Positions 32,970 to 44,421 are shown, counted from the stretch's first letter. The stretch: 64,000 bases of DNA from Aquanectria penicillioides (GCA_003415625.1 PYIU01000004.1:868001-932000), one strand, 5' to 3'. Notes: generated by a model not told the origin, from the letters alone. Made by a program: numbers and translations.

Positions 32970-33493
32970 AATGATGTATATTTGAGTGGAGGCTGTTCGA
33001 AAGGATTGTAGCAATGAAGTTCTCGAAAGGATTCTCTCTCGAGAAGACGTATTTACTAAGTTGTCAAATGTCGTGGGAGCCAAGTCGCATGGGGGTGGAT
33101 GGCTGATTTCTCATGTTTAGGTGTCGTCGACCCGTCTTTATACAGACGTGTTGACATTTACTCCAGCAGGAGTGTTCTGGTGTCATTATTTGTCGCCACT
33201 CTGTTCCATGGACAACAAGGAGATTGTACAAACAGCTTCAAAGAAGAACTGGGTTTTATACAAAGGACTACTGAACAGCAGAACGACAAAGGTGCGGTGC
33301 AAAAAGCGAACAAGCAATCATTTTATCAAACTTTTTTTTTTTAAAGGAGATTCTATCAAACACTATTGTAGTGCGTTCTATGTTAAGGAAATTCGCAGAA
33401 TGGCGAGGTATCGTGAGTTGCAGAGGAAACCCATTGACAGAAACCCGATCTTAGTGCATAATTACATCCAAATCAAATTAACAAACGACAGGC
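32970..33493. other. Intergenic region
   Basis: Between the MCYR-type gene and the 3' end of the ABC transporter gene. Contains a T-run near 33331. Nothing coding supported. Confidence 0.4.
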
Positions 33494-36400
33494 TTAGGAC
33501 GATCCAAACTTGAGGATTTTCATCCAAATGCTCGGCTCCTTCTCCTCCGAGTTCTCCTCCTTGACATTGTGTTGACCAACAATGGTCAAGAACACCTGGT
33601 CAAGGGTTGTCGGGCAAACACTATAGTGGCCAATGCCTAGTTGCTCCTTATTCTCCTCCAACAATATTACCAGGTGGCCGATGGCACTCTGAGTAATGTC
33701 CTGTCCTGTCTTGACAATCTCACTCTCCTCCCTACCCTGAGTTGTCGCAAGAACCTGGCTTGCGCGAACAGAAAAGCGGATCTGACCGTGGTATGTCTTT
33801 TCATCAACCTCTGCGGAAGGCAGGTTTTGGCGGATCCACTGGATGGTACGACCCATTTCCTCGCTGGTGGTGCGCGGTGCAGTCTTGGATACCAGGTGGA
33901 TGTGCAAGGCATCGCCGAAACGATGGCGGAGATCATCTGGAGTTCCGAGGGCAAGCATACGTCGAGCAAGGATACCGGCGCGTCCAGCCAGAGCATCGGC
34001 TTCCTCCATACTATGGGTAGTAAGGAGGATGGACCGACCAGGGACAGTTGCAGCAAGAGTCTTCCACATGATACGCTTGGATGCGGCGTCGAGACCGGAA
34101 GAAGGCTCGTCGAGGAGAACGACGGTGGGGTTGCCCATCAAGGCAATTCCAAGACTCAGCTTGCGCTTGTTGCCACCGGATAGTGCATTCGCCATTCGAG
34201 TTGAGAAAGATGATAATCCAACAGCCTGCAGAACAGCATTGACGTTGTAGTCCACATCGGGAATGCCTCGTACCTTGGCGTAGAATTCGAGGTGTTCCCG
34301 GACAGTCATTTGGTCCATGGCATCAAATTGGGGGCAGACACCGAGGTTGGCTCGAGCCGCGGCAAGGTTCTTAGTGACTGAGACATCCTCGACAAACACG
34401 TCACCACCATTCCGGCTAGGCTTGATATCGCCTCGGATCATCGAGATGGTGGTAGACTTTCCAGCACCGTTCGGTCCCAGGAGGGCAAACACCTCGCCTC
34501 GCTTGATTCCAAATGTGACGTTTTCAACAGCAGTATTCTTGCCAAAGGTCTTGGTAAGATGCATAACGCGCAAGCCATTTTCGTTGGCTGCGTTGCTGGT
34601 GACTCGGGTAAGCTCGTTGGCAATTTCCTCATCAGACTGCTCTGGGTCGGGCTCGGTCTTTCGGCCTCCAACAAGACCACGGATCGAGGAGCCTGCGGAT
34701 CCCTTATCAAGCCAGATGAGAAGGCAAAATAGGACGATGGACTGGACAATCAGATATAGGATTGGTGCACCGTAGAAGAGGATGCCTCCCGGGTTGGACG
34801 TCAGCTGATCGCCGTCGCAAGCAGTTGAGAAGAGGTTCAGCGCGACAAACAGTGCTCTCAGTACCGAGCCGATAGGTGAGATCCCGGAAATAATAAAGTG
34901 AACATATCGGAGGCTCGAGTCAATCTTAGGAACCGGCGAGTAGGTGATGACACACATGTACGCAATCAAGTAGATCAGGAAAAACAAAGCCTGCGAAGCA
35001 GCAGCCCACGCGTAGGTGCCAAGCTGGGTCTTGGTGAAGAGCGAGATGACATACGCCATCAAGATGGCGGCGATGGCGTACAAAAAGAAGACCAAAAATA
35101 CATAGCCAAGATGGAACCAGATATTGGAGACCGCAGCCCAGACGGCCGTCACAATTGCCGAACTGACAACGGCGATGCTGAAGTCGAAGAGAAGGTATGC
35201 CATCCAGAGAGGGAACGGGCGAACACCGTTCGAGTATTCAAGGCCACGCACAAATCTGCGGCGCTCCATGCTCGGGTAGAGCGCGAAGAAGGCGGGATAG
35301 ATCGACAGGGCGATGCCCATGTACACGATGAGGTTCAAGGCATCACCAGTGCTGGGGCTAAAGGGCACCTCGAACTCAGACCATGTTGTTGCAATTGAGG
35401 TATTTGTCAACATTACATCGAGAAATTGCTGAGACAACAATGGGCTGGTGAGGAACAGGTTGGCAACCCAGGCAAAGGTAGGTCCTTGATTGTCGTCGCC
35501 AAGCCATAGAGCGGCAGTGACGTTCTTGCGGTGGTCTTGGACATACTTCTGGAAGTCGCCGAACGTGTCCACAACTTGAAGATTCGACAGCGCAGTAGAG
35601 CCAGCAGAGGAGCCGCTGCCCGAGCCCCTGAAGAGGGGTGCGAAAAGACGAGTTAATGTAGTGGTAGACAGTTTAGCTGGCGGTCCAGCCAAGAACATGA
35701 TCTTCCTGTCCGAAGCAACCTGGCTAAACGCATCTTCTGTCGAGGAGGTAGAAGCTTGATCTGCCGGAGAGCAACCTGTAGGGTTCTGGTTTTTGATGTA
35801 CAGCGAGGTCAATCCAGCGGCGATGATTGGAAGAATGAAAGCAATGAGGTAGGGAATGCGGTTCCTTTTGATAATAGTCAAGCGCTTCATGAAGAGAATC
35901 ATAGCCTGCTTAACGTACCCGACCCTCTGTCCATCCATGAGTTTCAGGCCCTTGGGAGTGCCATCCTCTCCTTCGAACGATTTGCCGTTGTCAGTAGATG
36001 GAACAGAAAGGCCTTTCTCAGTGGTACCACGGAATGCTTCTTCTTCCTTAATCTCCTCAGCGACTTGGAGGAAGACATCCTCAATCGTAGGCCCGGCAAA
36101 ACGGTACTCGTTGATACCAACATCCTCAAGATGCTTGATGACAGAGGCTGCTAGCTGAGAGGATGGTGCGGTGTAAGTCACGAGGTCAAAGGCGTCCTTC
36201 TTGTTTACCCCATCGACATCAGGGGTCGACGTGAAGCCTTGGTCCTTTGGCACGTTGACCTTGTAACCACCGCCGAGCCTGTCCTTTAGTTGAACAGAGG
36301 GTCCTTCAGCCCGAAGTGTTCCCTTGGAAAGGATTGCAATATTATCAGCCAGTAGATCAGCCTCGTCCAGGAAGTGAGTAGTCAGAATCAAAGTCCTCCT

Positions 36401-38356
36401 GCCGCGCTCAGCCAGCAAGATGTCCCAAAGCTTGCGTCGAGAGAGCGGATCAATACCACTGCTGACTTCGTCAACACAGCACACGGCACTTCCACCAGTC
36501 AACATCATTCCCAGCTGGAGCTTGCGCTTTTGACCTCCAGAAAGAGTCTTGGCAAATGCTCGTCGCTTCTTCCAGAGATCAACAGCTTTGATGAGCTCAT
36601 GGATTCCTTGGGTTGTAGCCCGGGCCTTGGGTGCCTTGAGGTGATTGAAGATTCGAATGTGCTCCTCGACAGTCAAGTCATCCCAAAGCACGTTCTTTTG
36701 CGGAGCAATACCGAGACCACCTGATCCATCGATGGTAATAGTTCCGTCGGTGAGCTTGTTCATGCCGGCAATAGCATCAAGAGTAGTACTCTTGCCGCTA
36801 CCATTTGCACCGAGGAGAGCTACAATTTGGCCCCTTCCCACATCAAAGGTCAACTCATTGACGGCGGTCACTGGCTCCTTCTTGGCACTTCCCCTGTTGA
36901 ACCAGCGCGAGAAAATTCCGGGCGTGTAGACCTTTGAGAACTGGCGCAACTGCACCGCATTGTCACCCAGGGTGCTCACCTCATCCTGACGGAGGAGAAT
37001 CTTGCGGCCCTTGGTTCCGGTGCTGTAGAGAGCATTCTCAATCATGGCACCGATCAGGGGGTAGGCAAAAATTTGAATCAGGAAGAACACCCAGATGACG
37101 ATGCCAGGGAGTTGCCAAGGGCTATCGGGCCCATTCTCGACGAGGTTGGTGGGCCTGCCCAGCTCCTCAAAGCGAGCCATGTGGGTGGTGAAGTACACAT
37201 AGGCGCAGGGGGAGAAGAGCAGAGACAGCACGGCAACTGTACCGGTTCCGGGTGAGGTGATGGACTGGGCCAGAATACCCAAAAGCACGCAGGCGAGGAT
37301 GGAGATGGTGCCGCTAAGCTGGGCTTTCTTGAAGAAGGAAGCGAACAAGATGGCAAAGGAGGCAAAGGCGAGTCCAGCAAGCAGATGGAAAATAAGTACA
37401 ATAGCAATGCTGGTGTTGGCGAAGACTCCTTGGCGCATGGTAATGGAGCCAACGACCCACGCCGGGGCATAGATGAGGGAAAATGACAGGTGATGAGCAA
37501 TGATTCTAGCAGCCTGGGCCATCCAAGGCTTCTTTACAGGCATCATGGCGTCAATCAGCGTCGACATGCCGTTCTCGCGTTCGGTAGCGATGAATCCAGT
37601 CAGGTGATAGGTTACCCAAATGACATTGGCAATGAATGCGACGGCCATCCAGCTGGTGATGACGTTCTGGTAGACCTTTCGAATTCGATCCAAGCGCTCG
37701 TCCGGAGTCAGAGTGGTAAACGGGTACTCCTTGTTGTTGTCAAGCGAGGTGTCGGCAGAGTTGTTGAGGCGGACGATGATGGTATCAACCGCGCGCTGGA
37801 CGGGAAGGAGATAGATTTCCTGGTCGTTTTTGCTCGAGTCAACATTGATCTTTCCGACACTGCTGATGAGGGCACCATCGGTGCGGATCGTGTAGTTCCA
37901 GATACCACCGGAGCCCTCGCTGGGCGAAGAGCGCATGACAACTGCTCCGAAACAAGTTGAAACACCGCGAAGACTGCTGCGGCATTCGGTGGTGAGTTGA
38001 TCTTCGTTGTCGACACGGACAACCTGCATGAAGTCGGCGGCGGCCTTTGCGTCTTCGGATAGCTTGTCCAGAACCTGTTCGATGCTACCGCCCGAGTGGC
38101 CATTGTTGACGAGGACGAACTTGTCACGGCTGCTGCTGCGAGCAGCGCTGAAGGCATCGGCCAGAGACTTGACGGGCTGGGGCGAACCAATACCAAAAAT
38201 GGCGGGCGGGACGAAGAGATTCTTTGCAAAACTGAAGAAAGAGGCGAGGAATATGGGCAAGATAAAGGCCATGGTAATACAGAGGGCGAGGTGTCGGAAG
38301 AGGAGTATTCGCAGGTTCTTACCCATGAGGGTCACGACCTGGTTGAAGAGGGCCAT
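33494..38356 (-). CDS. Full-length ABCA-type ABC transporter, 1620 aa
   Basis: A single intron-free frame; the ATG is at 38356 (MALFNQVV), three codons inside the longest open frame. Order: membrane domain 1 (first helix about residues 20-45, large extracytosolic loop to about residue 235, then a helix bundle), nucleotide-binding domain 1, membrane domain 2 with its own large loop, nucleotide-binding domain 2. NBD1 has Walker A GANGSGKST (about 515), signature LSGGQKRK (about 605) and Walker B CCVDEVSSGID (about 623). NBD2 has GPNGAGKST (about 1293), LSGGNKRKL (about 1390) and LLDEPSSGLD (about 1412). Both catalytic glutamates are present, so two active ATP sites are expected. ABCA proteins usually move lipids or sterols across membranes; this substrate is unknown. 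Length fits fungal full-size ABCA proteins. Confidence 0.93.
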   Translation of the reverse strand: MALFNQVVTLMGKNLRILLFRHLALCITMAFILPIFLASFFSFAKNLFVPPAIFGIGSPQPVKSLADAFSAARSSSRDKFVLVNNGHSGGSIEQVLDKLSEDAKAAADFMQVVRVDNEDQLTTECRSSLRGVSTCFGAVVMRSSPSEGSGGIWNYTIRTDGALISSVGKINVDSSKNDQEIYLLPVQRAVDTIIVRLNNSADTSLDNNKEYPFTTLTPDERLDRIRKVYQNVITSWMAVAFIANVIWVTYHLTGFIATERENGMSTLIDAMMPVKKPWMAQAARIIAHHLSFSLIYAPAWVVGSITMRQGVFANTSIAIVLIFHLLAGLAFASFAILFASFFKKAQLSGTISILACVLLGILAQSITSPGTGTVAVLSLLFSPCAYVYFTTHMARFEELGRPTNLVENGPDSPWQLPGIVIWVFFLIQIFAYPLIGAMIENALYSTGTKGRKILLRQDEVSTLGDNAVQLRQFSKVYTPGIFSRWFNRGSAKKEPVTAVNELTFDVGRGQIVALLGANGSGKSTTLDAIAGMNKLTDGTITIDGSGGLGIAPQKNVLWDDLTVEEHIRIFNHLKAPKARATTQGIHELIKAVDLWKKRRAFAKTLSGGQKRKLQLGMMLTGGSAVCCVDEVSSGIDPLSRRKLWDILLAERGRRTLILTTHFLDEADLLADNIAILSKGTLRAEGPSVQLKDRLGGGYKVNVPKDQGFTSTPDVDGVNKKDAFDLVTYTAPSSQLAASVIKHLEDVGINEYRFAGPTIEDVFLQVAEEIKEEEAFRGTTEKGLSVPSTDNGKSFEGEDGTPKGLKLMDGQRVGYVKQAMILFMKRLTIIKRNRIPYLIAFILPIIAAGLTSLYIKNQNPTGCSPADQASTSSTEDAFSQVASDRKIMFLAGPPAKLSTTTLTRLFAPLFRGSGSGSSAGSTALSNLQVVDTFGDFQKYVQDHRKNVTAALWLGDDNQGPTFAWVANLFLTSPLLSQQFLDVMLTNTSIATTWSEFEVPFSPSTGDALNLIVYMGIALSIYPAFFALYPSMERRRFVRGLEYSNGVRPFPLWMAYLLFDFSIAVVSSAIVTAVWAAVSNIWFHLGYVFLVFFLYAIAAILMAYVISLFTKTQLGTYAWAAASQALFFLIYLIAYMCVITYSPVPKIDSSLRYVHFIISGISPIGSVLRALFVALNLFSTACDGDQLTSNPGGILFYGAPILYLIVQSIVLFCLLIWLDKGSAGSSIRGLVGGRKTEPDPEQSDEEIANELTRVTSNAANENGLRVMHLTKTFGKNTAVENVTFGIKRGEVFALLGPNGAGKSTTISMIRGDIKPSRNGGDVFVEDVSVTKNLAAARANLGVCPQFDAMDQMTVREHLEFYAKVRGIPDVDYNVNAVLQAVGLSSFSTRMANALSGGNKRKLSLGIALMGNPTVVLLDEPSSGLDAASKRIMWKTLAATVPGRSILLTTHSMEEADALAGRAGILARRMLALGTPDDLRHRFGDALHIHLVSKTAPRTTSEEMGRTIQWIRQNLPSAEVDEKTYHGQIRFSVRASQVLATTQGREESEIVKTGQDITQSAIGHLVILLEENKEQLGIGHYSVCPTTLDQVFLTIVGQHNVKEENSEEKEPSIWMKILKFGSS

Positions 38357-40521
38357 GGCGGGCAATGGGCGAGCCCGAAGGCTTCGAGAGTTGATCGATA
38401 GCTGGTTGAGAGTTAATGGATGGGCAAGTTTGATTGAATTTGACGACGGTCGCGATGGCTGTCAATTAGTTGAAGAGTCTCGATTCAAGCGTTGACGATA
38501 TTGTGTCGGGTAACTGGAATCAGGAGCTGCGAAACAGAGCTGAACAAATGAGGGACAGGAGAGGCGGCTTTTAAGGAGAGCGCTTCACGAAACGAAGTTG
38601 AAAATCGCGCTCCAGAATTCCCCGCGAGCCCTGATATGCTTCTTGAAACAGCAAGCCTCGAGGTCAGAAGCCGCTGGCACGAGGTGTACAACAGCGCATC
38701 GAGTGATGGCGATGTGGTCAATCGCGACAGCTGAGGCATGGAGATGACGCCCTGGTTATATTTGGCCCATTTTTCCATCTCCAGTCCTAACGTCTCGGGG
38801 TAGGTGGGCCACTGAGGGGAGTGGTGGGGGGAGACCCTCGGTGGACGTTTCGCAGATTAGCGGGCTGCATTCTAGTTAGCGGATGTTGGCGTTGGCAGTG
38901 GCAGTGGCTCCATCGCGCACCCACCATGTCGCACTGCGGCAGCGGTGCCTCAATGGAACGGGGGGGCGCCCTCCCACTGCACGAAGAGTACATACCGGTA
39001 GCACCTAGCGCGGCCTTCACAAGCGTCACCATCCATGGCGCCTTGGCTCAGTCCACTGCTACGCAATAACACCATCGGAGCATGGCGCACCCGTTGCCCT
39101 GCATGCTGTTGGCCCGCTAGATCGACTGGCCAATGCCGTTCCCGTGGCTGTGTTTGCTTCTGGGCGTCCCATTGCCAATCCTCCTGACATTTTGTTCTTC
39201 TAGATGTGGTGACGACGACTCTGCTATCCCTGCCGGCTGGGAGGATGAATCCCCTCACTTGGCATGTTACGCGAAAGGATCGTCTTCCTTCTGCTCGCGG
39301 CATCTGCACGCACAAGGCCCGGTAAATGTCCAACCCCAGATCTGCAATATCGCACTTTGAGCACACGTAAGCCCTGAGCCCCTTCTGTCAGCCTTGGGTT
39401 TTGTGCTCTGAGCCTGCCTGCCTCCTTCACATCAATTGCATTTTCGCATCGTAAATCGTATACAAATTCCACACAGCCACCTCTCCAGACAAAGCATGGC
39501 ATGCTTGCATGCACACTCTGTACGGAGTGGCGGTCATCACTTTGTCTTGCCCGCGAGTGATCTAGTGTATGTCACTTGCATCCAATAGCCTCCTTCGAAT
39601 CAATTTCCGCTTTGGGTCTCGGCCAGATAACCGCCCGAACTCCGGCTCGGTCCTACCAGTGGTCCGCAAGGGACACAGCTGGCGAGTCCCACTTCAGCCC
39701 AACCAGCATTGAGCGTTGTGTTGTGCGATCATCCGTATTCCTCGTACACAGACCGCACGAGATATGCTTCTCACTTAGTATTACATGTAGCGACTCCGTC
39801 CATCGCCGTCGCCAAGAGTCTCTTTTTCATTATGCTTATTCGTGCGCTGGGTCAGACCTGACACGACCCATCAGCCAAGCCAGTCAATGGACCCCGTTCT
39901 TGATCTTTCTCGTACCCGTCGGACCTGACTGAAATGAACCGAAGCGAAACAAGCACCGCCTTACACCCCTACTACCGTATTGTCCGTATCTGCATTCTTT
40001 GAAGGCCACGACATCCCAAATCTTATTGTGACCTGGAACCTCACACCATCGAGCCCAGTTGGGGCGCTGGAGGAAAAGGGCAAAGAGCTGAAACCCACAC
40101 GTTCGACTCAATCAAATGCTGCCCCACGGGCGCAACACAGCCTCCTTCACTCCAGGCATCAACTATGACCAGAGCCTTTCAATATGCCAACTTCCCCTCC
40201 ACTTCCACTGAGCCACGAAAGCCCAAGCGAAATACGGAGTACGAGACCACAGGGATGACCACTTTTGTGAATTTCAGAACGCCTGCCCGGTAATTTCCTC
40301 TTGCGGACAACGGAGGTGGGTCCAAGATGATGGCCACAGCCCGAACCCATCGGCGAGACAGCGACACCGGCAAGGCATGATGATTCCTTTGGCTGTCCGA
40401 TATTGAGCCCGAGAGGCACAGCAAGTTCAAAGTTCTAACAAATGCATTTTCCTTCCGGTTTCCAACGGTGATGGCTTGCGCCAGTTGTCCGATGCTGTGG
40501 ATTTCTATCCGAATCTCATCC
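38357..40521. other. 2.2-kb intergenic region
   Basis: Upstream of the ABC transporter gene and downstream of rad4. The many small frames lack domains. Probably a long promoter and 5' UTR for the transporter gene. No RNA gene or repeat was recognised. Confidence 0.4.
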
Positions 40522-43040
40522 TCATTCAACGCAAAATCCTCCTCCTGCATCATCATCATCATCATCATCATCATCAACCATATCAAACTCCTCTGTGACA
40601 TCGCTTGGCGCATCCTCAAGTTCTGTGTCAAGTTGCGCTTCCCTCGCCGCCTTCTCATCGGCTTGTCGTCTCTCTTCCGCATCCACGCCGCTCCAGATCT
40701 GTTCCCTAATCCTCAATCCCATCAAGAGTTTTCTCCACGCTCGTAGAGCCCGATTCTTCTTGCGCTCGTCTTCTACTTCTTGCTCGACGTCGCTAAAGCC
40801 CTCGATGACCGCCCGAATAGCTTCTTCATATTCCTTGGCGACCACTATGCCGTTAAGAACAGCTGTACCATGTCGTCCTTTAAACTGAAACCCCATCAAC
40901 GCGGGTGCATAGTCGACCCCGACCACAAATGCTGCCCTCGAAGCATATTCGTGAACAATATGAACGCCTCCAGGGGGGACCATGCTTGGAACATAAACAT
41001 CAATGTTGCCAAACTTGTTTTTGGGGACTTTGCCATTCCGCACTGGTGGTGGAACGTAGAGCTCTGTTTGGTCTTGCGTGTAAATCGGCGTGCCTGCGTC
41101 ACCTTGCATGTCCTCCTCTTCATCCTCATCAAACCGTGAGCCCTTGGGCCGGGCTTTCTTTGGAAGCCATCTGGCTGGGATCTCGTTGGTTTTCACTTCT
41201 CGACCCAGCCTGTACCATTTGTCCACGCTCCTCGCAATGCGTACATCCCTTCGACGATAGATCCTCTCCAAGGGGCCTCGGCTCCCAGCGCCAACTGTCC
41301 CTGAAGGTGTAGCATCCGGAACCAATACTTCGTGCCGCCGTAGATGTCGCTCAAGTGCGAAAATCGGATGGTCCTTAAAGTCCTGTACATTTCGCGGCAT
41401 TGGCTCTCGTGCTTCGACCCCAGCAAGCTCGTTGTCTTCGATCTGATCAAGGACAGTCGACCGTCGCCGCCGATAAATCTTCATCACCTTCTGCCACCAC
41501 TCCTCGCCCCCTTCAGTTGTGTGTCCCACTCGTAGTTTGCGTGTTTTTGCTGTGTACGCTTTGGCATATCGTCTAGTCACATCTCTCGCGGTTCCATCCG
41601 CTTCAAACGCCACCACATATGACAGACTATTTTCCTTGTCTGTTATGGGTGGCTCGAAAGCCTTGGGCTTCCAGAATGTGTGCGTAACCACGGGGTCAAC
41701 AGGTTGCCATCTCTGATGCCCAACGTCAAGAATCTCGACCCAATACACCGGGTACGACGATTCCTTGATTCGTTTCGGTGCCTCAAATGCAGGTCGCGAT
41801 TTTGGTTGAATGACTGTGGGCTCAAAGTTGTACGCAGTTGCGTTAGGGTGACCGAGTCTCCGACGGGCAGTTGACCCGCTCGAGGATGAACCGTAGCCGG
41901 CATTTGCCAGATCTTGGTACTTGGCCATTGTGGCTCGCACTTGTTCGTCCTTTTGCGCCTTGGACTTGGCCTTGTTCTGTTTCGGTTTCGGCAGTGTAGG
42001 GGCGCCGGAAACACAAGCCAAGGGTTGAAGTGAACAGACCAGCCGGGCGCGAACTCCAACACCCCGTAGAAGCGCGCAGTAGAGTTGCGCACCGACATCT
42101 CGAGACCCTTGGAGCTTCTTGGCCGCCTCGCGAAAGTCATACCGGTCCAGGCATGATTCCATGTCTGATGGAGGCTCATACTGGTAACGAGTTAGTCAAA
42201 CCTCTTTGAGATACATTGCATATATACCTCTTGAAGATGCTCGGGCTCCTCTGCCCACAATGCTCTCCTAAGACCCCTCTCAGTGACTTCAAATTTTGTT
42301 TTCCAGACTCCCTCGGCTTGTTTTAGTCCATTCTTCAGGCTTTCTGTTCGTCCAAACTGTGGAAGATGCGCCCCGGGGTTCAAATATGAAACCACTTTAT
42401 TGGTTAGATGTGGTCGCAAATAATCTTGCACTCTGGGGTCATTGCACCAGTGATTGCGGCGTGCGACATGGGAAAGAAGACAAAGAAGGTGAGCCTTGTG
42501 GGTCTCGGCTCGTCTTTCTCTATCCTCTTTGCTGAGGGGTTTGCGCCTCTCGGCAGCCTTTTTCTCCTGGGCCGTGGAGGCCTTTTGGACCGTGAGGTTA
42601 AGTTCCAGCTCCGTTGGCCCCTGGGGAGCGGAACTCTCGTTGGGTAGTGCACCAAATTCCACATCCTCAAAGATAATGTCCTCATCCTCGTCCTCGTCAT
42701 CTGATTCTAATTCCATTGTCTGTACGGTGGGTTCTGGTATGACGACGTCTTCAAATTCGATGTCTTCATCCTCATCGTCGTCTTGGAGGTCCGATTGGTT
42801 GTTCGGGGCCACAGAGCTTGAAGCGTGTGGCTGCCCCGGGTCTGTCTCTTTTGGAATCTCTTCTTCTCTTCTAGATCCAGCGCGACGCCTCTTCAGCGGC
42901 CGTTCCGGCGAACTGTGCTGTTGGGAATTCACGCCTGCCTCTGCCAGCATGTCCTGGTAAATGTCACGGCCAGCGGGTGCCGCACTTGCGGCACCGCGCC
43001 TCGTGTTGGCTCTCGTCGCCGTCCGCTTCCGTCCGACCAT
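40522..43040 (-). CDS. rad4: Rad4/XPC DNA damage recognition protein, 823 aa
   Basis: Two exons, 43040-42228 and 42180-40522, with a 47-bp intron (GTATAT donor, TTTGACTAAC branch, TTACCAG acceptor); splicing joins HLQE|YEPPSDMES. The ATG at 43040 gives MVGRKRTATRAN; the frame upstream has no ATG. The N-terminus is basic with Asp/Glu-rich patches, followed by the transglutaminase-like fold (GAQLYCALLRGVGVRARLV, later YPVYWVEILD...WQPVDP). Then come the BHD1-BHD2-BHD3 modules, including VPKNKFGNIDVYVPSMVP and GGVHI, the most conserved part of the family. Rad4/XPC with Rad23 senses helix-distorting lesions and opens DNA for nucleotide excision repair in the nucleus. The C-terminus carries a run of nine Asp encoded by a triplet microsatellite. 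Confidence 0.93.
40548..40576. repeat. ATC/GAT triplet microsatellite inside the rad4 coding region
   Basis: An uninterrupted CAT/ATC triplet run on the plus strand. It encodes about nine consecutive Asp residues near the C-terminus of Rad4 and stays in frame, so length changes would only add or remove Asp. Confidence 0.85.
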
Positions 43041-43317
43041 TATCAAGGCATCCTCCAGACAACCAAGGTGCGATCTCGGATGTCGCGCCGGAACGACGGG
43101 TTGCGTGTTTGAGCATGCTTCGCACGTTGCATAATCGCGGCGCGCTGCCTAGAATGGGTATCGCGAAGTCACGTGTTACTCAGATCGTTAATGGTAAGCA
43201 CTAGCAAGTCCGCCATCATTCATCAGCACTCAATCTGTGGCAGCAATGTTCCAGAAGTTGATGATGACGCAAAGCAGGCTCGTGTTCTTGCTCTGTAAAG
43301 TACGAATATTTTGAAAA
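43041..43317. other. rad4 promoter region up to the transposon
   Basis: About 280 bp between the rad4 start and the left end of the inserted DNA transposon; the insertion therefore sits directly upstream of this repair gene. Nothing else recognised. Confidence 0.4.
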
Positions 43318-43373
43318 GGGACTGTTTATTTGGCACTCACACTTGTGTATTGGGCACCCCCATTGTGGCTGAT
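43318..43373 (+). repeat. Left terminal inverted repeat of the MULE-like element
   Basis: Pairs with 44358-44413. The outer 19 bases are identical and the inner part diverged. Preceded by the target duplication TTTGAAAA. Confidence 0.85.
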
Positions 43374-43518
43374 TGTGGCAAGACGGCCAACTACTCCAAG
43401 ACCGGCCGATTTGCACCAAATTAACCGACTTTCCAGCACACCTATGTCCCCACTGCATCTAACCACATTCCTCGCCCCAAGACCAAGATATAACCAAAAT
43501 GAAGCTATTCGCATCTCC

Positions 43519-43700
43519 CTAAAATACACTATCACCACTTTCATCACCAAATTCACTCCCATACAACCTCTTATTTGCCTCTTCCAGCTGCGTACACAAC
43601 CTATCAAGTTCGCCCTCAAATTCAAGGCTGACATCCCAGTCTTTCTCACTAGGGGCGTCTGTATAAGACCACTGTAACTCGCGGTCAAGAAGTGAGGCCT
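43519..43700 (-). pseudogene. Probable C-terminal remnant of the transposon ORF
   Basis: An open stretch reading LLDRELQWSYTDAPSEKDWD, followed by a charged helix (GELDRLCTQLEEANKRLYG) and a stop at 43519-43521. It lies inside the transposon, on the same strand as the N-terminal remnant. No domain is recognised; the assignment rests on position and strand. Confidence 0.45.
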
Positions 43701-43849
43701 ATGATGCTATTGCATTAACCTCATCATCACAGCTGCCCTCAAGCCGGCTAAAGGTCTATTGGTATGACCTCTGCATCTCGGTCCCAGCCTCATACACATC
43801 ATCGGGGCCAAGGCGTTAAAGCCCAAGGGTTGTTAACACCTGTACTGTA

Positions 43850-44155
43850 TTAAGGGCAGCAGGTGCCGTTAAAGGCAGTGGCCGTAATGCTAGTAAGGCT
43901 AGAAGTAAGGCATTTTTAGGGGCTTCAATAGCCTTAGCCCATTCAAAGGCTTCAACCTGTTCAAAGAAAATAGGGTCACGCCATAAGCCTTGCAGGGCGG
44001 CCTTTCGAGCAGCGGAGGACAATATGCATTGGATTGGCAGCCAAGGGCCTCTTGCTATAAATAACAATGCTAAAACCTTAGTCTTTAGCAATAACATTAA
44101 TGCTATCCAAGGCTTCTTCAAAGGAAGGAAAATTCAGCTTGAAAATAGTCTCCAT
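43850..44155 (-). pseudogene. MULE transposase N-terminal (FAR1-like) relic
   Basis: From an ATG at 44155 the frame reads METIFKLNFPSFEEALDSIN, then IAKD-stop-GFSIVIYS, and later IVLRCSKGRPARL. This is the FAR1-type zinc-finger start common in fungal Mutator-like transposases: a Phe-x-Ser/Thr-x-Glu-x-Ala helix, then GF-x-(V/I), then a Cys-Lys-Gly turn. Several stops (TAA after IAKD, then TGA codons) interrupt it and the catalytic core is missing, so it cannot encode an active transposase. Confidence 0.7.
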
Positions 44156-44357
44156 TACTGTAAATAGCTTCAGCCACTAGGGCAATAGCTCTATGTGTGT
44201 GTGTATGTGTGTGTGTGTTCACTGCCCAAGGCGCATTGAATGCATGTGCCAAACTTCAATTAGGTGGGGCCATATCCAAAAGACTGTTAGCATCCAAGTT
44301 GCCTAAGAAAGTGGGTGTGAAACCCAACATCGGATGTCTTAGGCGAACTGAATGTCC

Positions 44358-44413
44358 TCAGCCACAGCTAGGGGTGCTGATTACACAGGAATGGGTGCCA
44401 AATAAACAGTCCC
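44358..44413 (-). repeat. Right terminal inverted repeat of the MULE-like element
   Basis: Inverted copy of the left end. Followed by the target duplication TTTGAAAA. Confidence 0.85.
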
Positions 44414-44421
44414 TTTGAAAA

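Larger units (their letters stand above)
43318..44413 (-). mobile_element. Internally deleted MULE-like DNA transposon, 1.1 kb
   Basis: Both ends begin GGGACTGTTTATTTGGCAC when read inward, 19 of 19 bases identical. The likeness continues imperfectly to about 55 bases (GCACCCC...TGTGGCTGA on both sides). The element is flanked by the 8-bp direct repeat TTTGAAAA at 43310-43317 and 44414-44421, the expected target-site duplication. On the minus strand it contains fragments of a transposase N-terminus and C-terminus, so it is a defective remnant of a once autonomous element. Long TIRs and an 8-11 bp duplication fit Mutator-like (MULE) elements; hAT elements also make 8-bp duplications but have much shorter TIRs. 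A GT-repeat lies near 44192-44218. Confidence 0.85.

Noticed and set aside
38357..40521. Small ORFs such as 39576-39932
   Set aside because: No domain, poor composition, and no splice pattern linking them.
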